DNA of 54,260 bases from Devosia geojensis (GTDB lineage Bacteria; Pseudomonadota; Alphaproteobacteria; Rhizobiales; Devosiaceae): the NCBI RefSeq assembly GCF_000969415.1, contig NZ_JZEX01000059.1:1-54260 (forward strand). The letters run 5' to 3'. The stretch's first letter is position 1; each line of letters starts with the position of its first letter. The notes beneath the pieces were generated by a model. The model saw only the letters and a list, made by a program, of their open reading frames with translations, made no database searches and was not told where the DNA came from. Below, one piece after another: positions 52,285 to 54,260 of the stretch. The position numbers were made by a program, and so were the translations under genes.

Positions 52285-53772
52285 CTATTCCATACGTTCG
52301 GGCAGATAGTCTGCCCGGGCGAGATTGCCGAAGCGGGTGAACTGTGCCTCGAAGGAAAGCGGCACCGAGCCGGTGGGGCCGTGGCGCTGCTTGCCGATGA
52401 TCACTTCGGCGACGCCGTGCACCTTCTCCATTTCTCCCTGCCAGGTCAAATGTTCCGGCGTGCCTTCCTTGGGCTCCTTGTTCTTGAGGTAGTACTCCTC
52501 GCGATAGACGAACATCACCACGTCGGCGTCCTGCTCGATGGAGCCCGATTCGCGCAGGTCCGCAAGCTGCGGGCGCTTGTCGTCGCGCGCCTCGACCTGA
52601 CGCGACAATTGGCTGAGCGCGATGATCGGCACCTCGAGCTCCTTGGCGAGCGCCTTGAGCGTGGTGGTGATCTCGGTCAGCTCCTGCACGCGCCCCTGGC
52701 TCGAGCTCTTGGCCGAGCCCGAGAGCAGTTGCAGGTAGTCGACGACGAGAAGGTCGAGGCCCTTCTGTCGCTTGAGCCTGCGGGCGCGCGCGGCGAGCTG
52801 GCCGACGGAGATGCCGCCGGTGTCGTCGATATAGAGCGGGATGCGCGCCATCAGGTTCGAGGTGTCGACGAGCTTGTTGTACTGGCTGTCGTGGATGCGC
52901 CCGCGCCTTATGTCGGAGGACGAGATGCTCGCCTGCTCGGCCAGGATACGCGTGGCGAGCTGTTCCGAGCTCATTTCCAGGCTGAAGAAGCCGACGACGC
53001 CGCCGTCGACGGTCTTGTTGTGCCCATCCGGCTGCACCTCGTTGCGCCAGGATTTGGCGACGTGGAAGGCGATGTTGGTGACGAGCGAGGTCTTGCCCAT
53101 GGCCGGACGTCCGGCCAGCACGATGAGGTCCGAGCGTTGCAGGCCGCCCATCTGCCGGTCGAGTTCGGTGAGGCCCGTGGCGATGCCCGAAAGCCCGCCG
53201 TCGCGCTGGTAGGCCTCGGCGGCCATGCGGATGGATTCGGTCAGCGCCGCATTGAACGGCTGGAAGCCGCCGTCGTAGCGGCCCTTCTCGGCGAGCTGGA
53301 AGAGGGCGCCCTCCACCTCCTCGATCTGCTTTTCGGGCGGCTGGTCGACCTCCGAATCGTAAGCGGTCGAGACCATTTCCTCGCCGATGAGGATGAGCGC
53401 CCGCCGCAGCGCCAGGTCGTGCACGGCATGGCCGTAGTCGGCCGCGTTGATGACGGTCGTCGCCTCCGAAGCCAGCCGCGCCAGATATTGCGGCATGGTC
53501 ATGTCGGCGGTCAGCGCGTCGGGCAGGTGCGTCTTGATGGTGATCGGGTCGGCGGACTTGCCCGCGCGGATGAACTTGGCGCAGACCTCGTAGATCTCGC
53601 GGTGGATCGGCTCGTAGAAGTGCTCGGGCTCGAGGAAATCCGAGACGCGGTAGAACGCCTCGTTGTTGACGAGGATGGCGCCCAGCAGCGCCTGCTCGGC
53701 CTCGATGTTGTGCGGGGCGAGACGGAAGGATTTCTCCTCTGCCGTCGGGTGCAGCCTCTGAACCTCCGCCAT
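52285..53772 (-). CDS. dnaB: Replicative DNA helicase DnaB
   Basis: This 495-residue hexameric helicase has the N-terminal domain (NIEAEQALLGAILVNNEAF...), a linker, and a RecA-like C-terminal domain with Walker A GRPAMGKTSLV, Walker B LLVVDYLQLL and QLSRQVEARDDKRPQLADLRESG (quoted in part). The start is the ATG at 53772 with GGAGAGGG upstream; a TTG five codons earlier is less likely. rplI, the usual upstream neighbour, does not appear in the window. Confidence 0.95.
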   Translation of the reverse strand: MAEVQRLHPTAEEKSFRLAPHNIEAEQALLGAILVNNEAFYRVSDFLEPEHFYEPIHREIYEVCAKFIRAGKSADPITIKTHLPDALTADMTMPQYLARLASEATTVINAADYGHAVHDLALRRALILIGEEMVSTAYDSEVDQPPEKQIEEVEGALFQLAEKGRYDGGFQPFNAALTESIRMAAEAYQRDGGLSGIATGLTELDRQMGGLQRSDLIVLAGRPAMGKTSLVTNIAFHVAKSWRNEVQPDGHNKTVDGGVVGFFSLEMSSEQLATRILAEQASISSSDIRRGRIHDSQYNKLVDTSNLMARIPLYIDDTGGISVGQLAARARRLKRQKGLDLLVVDYLQLLSGSAKSSSQGRVQELTEITTTLKALAKELEVPIIALSQLSRQVEARDDKRPQLADLRESGSIEQDADVVMFVYREEYYLKNKEPKEGTPEHLTWQGEMEKVHGVAEVIIGKQRHGPTGSVPLSFEAQFTRFGNLARADYLPERME

Positions 53773-54260
53773 TCTCGCCCTCTCCAAACCTTAACGTTCT
53801 TTAACCACCAGGCCCCGGCAAGTCGACGCCCACGCGTCCGCGCGGGACTGCGGTGCATGGGTGCCTGTGAACACCGGGCAAATCGGGGAACGCCGAATCA
53901 CAGCGTTGCAGATCTTCATGGCCGGGGCAGGGCGATTCGGCCAGATGGCTTTTCGCAGGCGCGCGCAAGAGCCGCCCGGCCTTGTGGCCTGCGGTTGAAG
54001 GTGGGCGGCAACGGGCGGGCTTATACCCGGGGACCGAAGCTTCAAAAAGGAAAGGTGGGCTTTCACCCGCCCGTTGCACGGGGATTTCTTGACCGGGGCG
54101 ACAAGAGACGGCCCAGCGATGTCTTTGCGCTGTTTGGGATGACCGCCCGTCCTCGCCACTTCGGCCTCTGCCGGGGCGACCCCCGGCAGACACCCGCTCC
54201 CAGAACCCGGTGGCAGATGAGACGGTCCCGTGGCCACGAGTGAACCGCCCGACCTGCCAC
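53773..54260. other. Gene-free region upstream of dnaB with inverted repeats
   Basis: No credible gene was found in these 488 bp. TTAA-N6-TTAACC (53791-53806) is possibly a regulatory site for dnaB. A perfect 12-bp inverted repeat GCAACGGGCGGG (54008-54019) / CCCGCCCGTTGC (54066-54077) spans 70 bp. A 9-bp hairpin CTGCCGGGG-CGAC-CCCCGGCAG lies at 54168-54189. They may be a terminator and an RNA structure. Confidence 0.5.

Noticed and set aside
53791..53806. CtrA-like box TTAA-N6-TTAACC upstream of dnaB
   Set aside because: Canonical CtrA sites have seven bases between half-sites. With six it is too weak to call as a CtrA site.
52150..54243. Long plus-strand open frame opposite dnaB
   Set aside because: Antisense of DnaB; the part beyond dnaB has no recognisable protein features.

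Overview
The window is GC-rich (roughly two thirds G+C by eye), densely packed, and looks like an ordinary chromosomal segment of an alphaproteobacterium. The most likely order is Hyphomicrobiales (Rhizobiales), possibly a Devosia/Pelagibacterium-like genus. The reasons are the housekeeping order dnaB-alr-(kinase)-radA-cvpA-purF-SDR, the YfgM-like protein next to Der, the many small Rhizobiales-type DUF proteins, and repeated promoter-like sites of the alphaproteobacterial general-stress sigma factor EcfG. I found no tRNA, rRNA, insertion sequence, prophage or CRISPR array.

Region 1 (about 0.05-6.9 kb, minus strand) is one tightly overlapping operon: ridA - FAD amine/amino-acid oxidoreductase - family 5 solute-binding protein - two permeases - fused double ATPase. 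It reads as uptake of a peptide or amine with oxidation to an imine that RidA clears. A peptidase S51 (PepE-like) gene follows, divergent from it across a 400-bp spacer.

Region 2 (about 8-25.5 kb) is a stress island. It contains many very small charged or membrane proteins (DUF2188, DUF2934, DUF3008, DUF2267 and unnamed families), a VOC protein, a HAD phosphatase-ATPase fusion interrupted near its C-terminus by an in-frame amber codon, a GH13 enzyme overlapping a luciferase-like flavoprotein, a YbhB-like protein, a SodC - AI-2E family permease - HD hydrolase operon, PQQ glucose dehydrogenase, a lone receiver protein, a Crp/Fnr regulator, a YciF-like ferritin-fold protein and a CBS protein. 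At least eleven promoter-like sites of the form GGAAC-N16/17-CGTT (or close variants) lie directly upstream of these genes on both strands, so the island is probably largely under EcfG control.

Region 3 (25.6-31.2 kb, minus strand) encodes a caa3-type heme-copper oxidase: a CtaG-like assembly protein, a membrane-anchored triheme cytochrome c, CoxB fused to cytochrome c, CoxA fused to CoxC, and a small unknown membrane protein. The K-channel lysine of subunit I appears to be glutamine.

Region 4 (31.3-42 kb) is a mixture: topoisomerase IB, a stress-type SDR, 3-methyladenine glycosylase, a cysteine hydrolase, a divergent LysE/ArgP pair, an AraC-MFS pair, a TetR-controlled NmrA/DUF1772 pair with a clear palindromic operator, and a methyltransferase preceded by a 5' leader that carries an 18-codon upstream ORF.

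Region 5 (42-54 kb) is core housekeeping: YfgM-like protein, Der, a CorC/HlyC-family protein, an SDR, PurF, CvpA, RadA, a small P-loop kinase, alanine racemase and DnaB. It ends in about 490 bp without a gene that contains strong inverted repeats.
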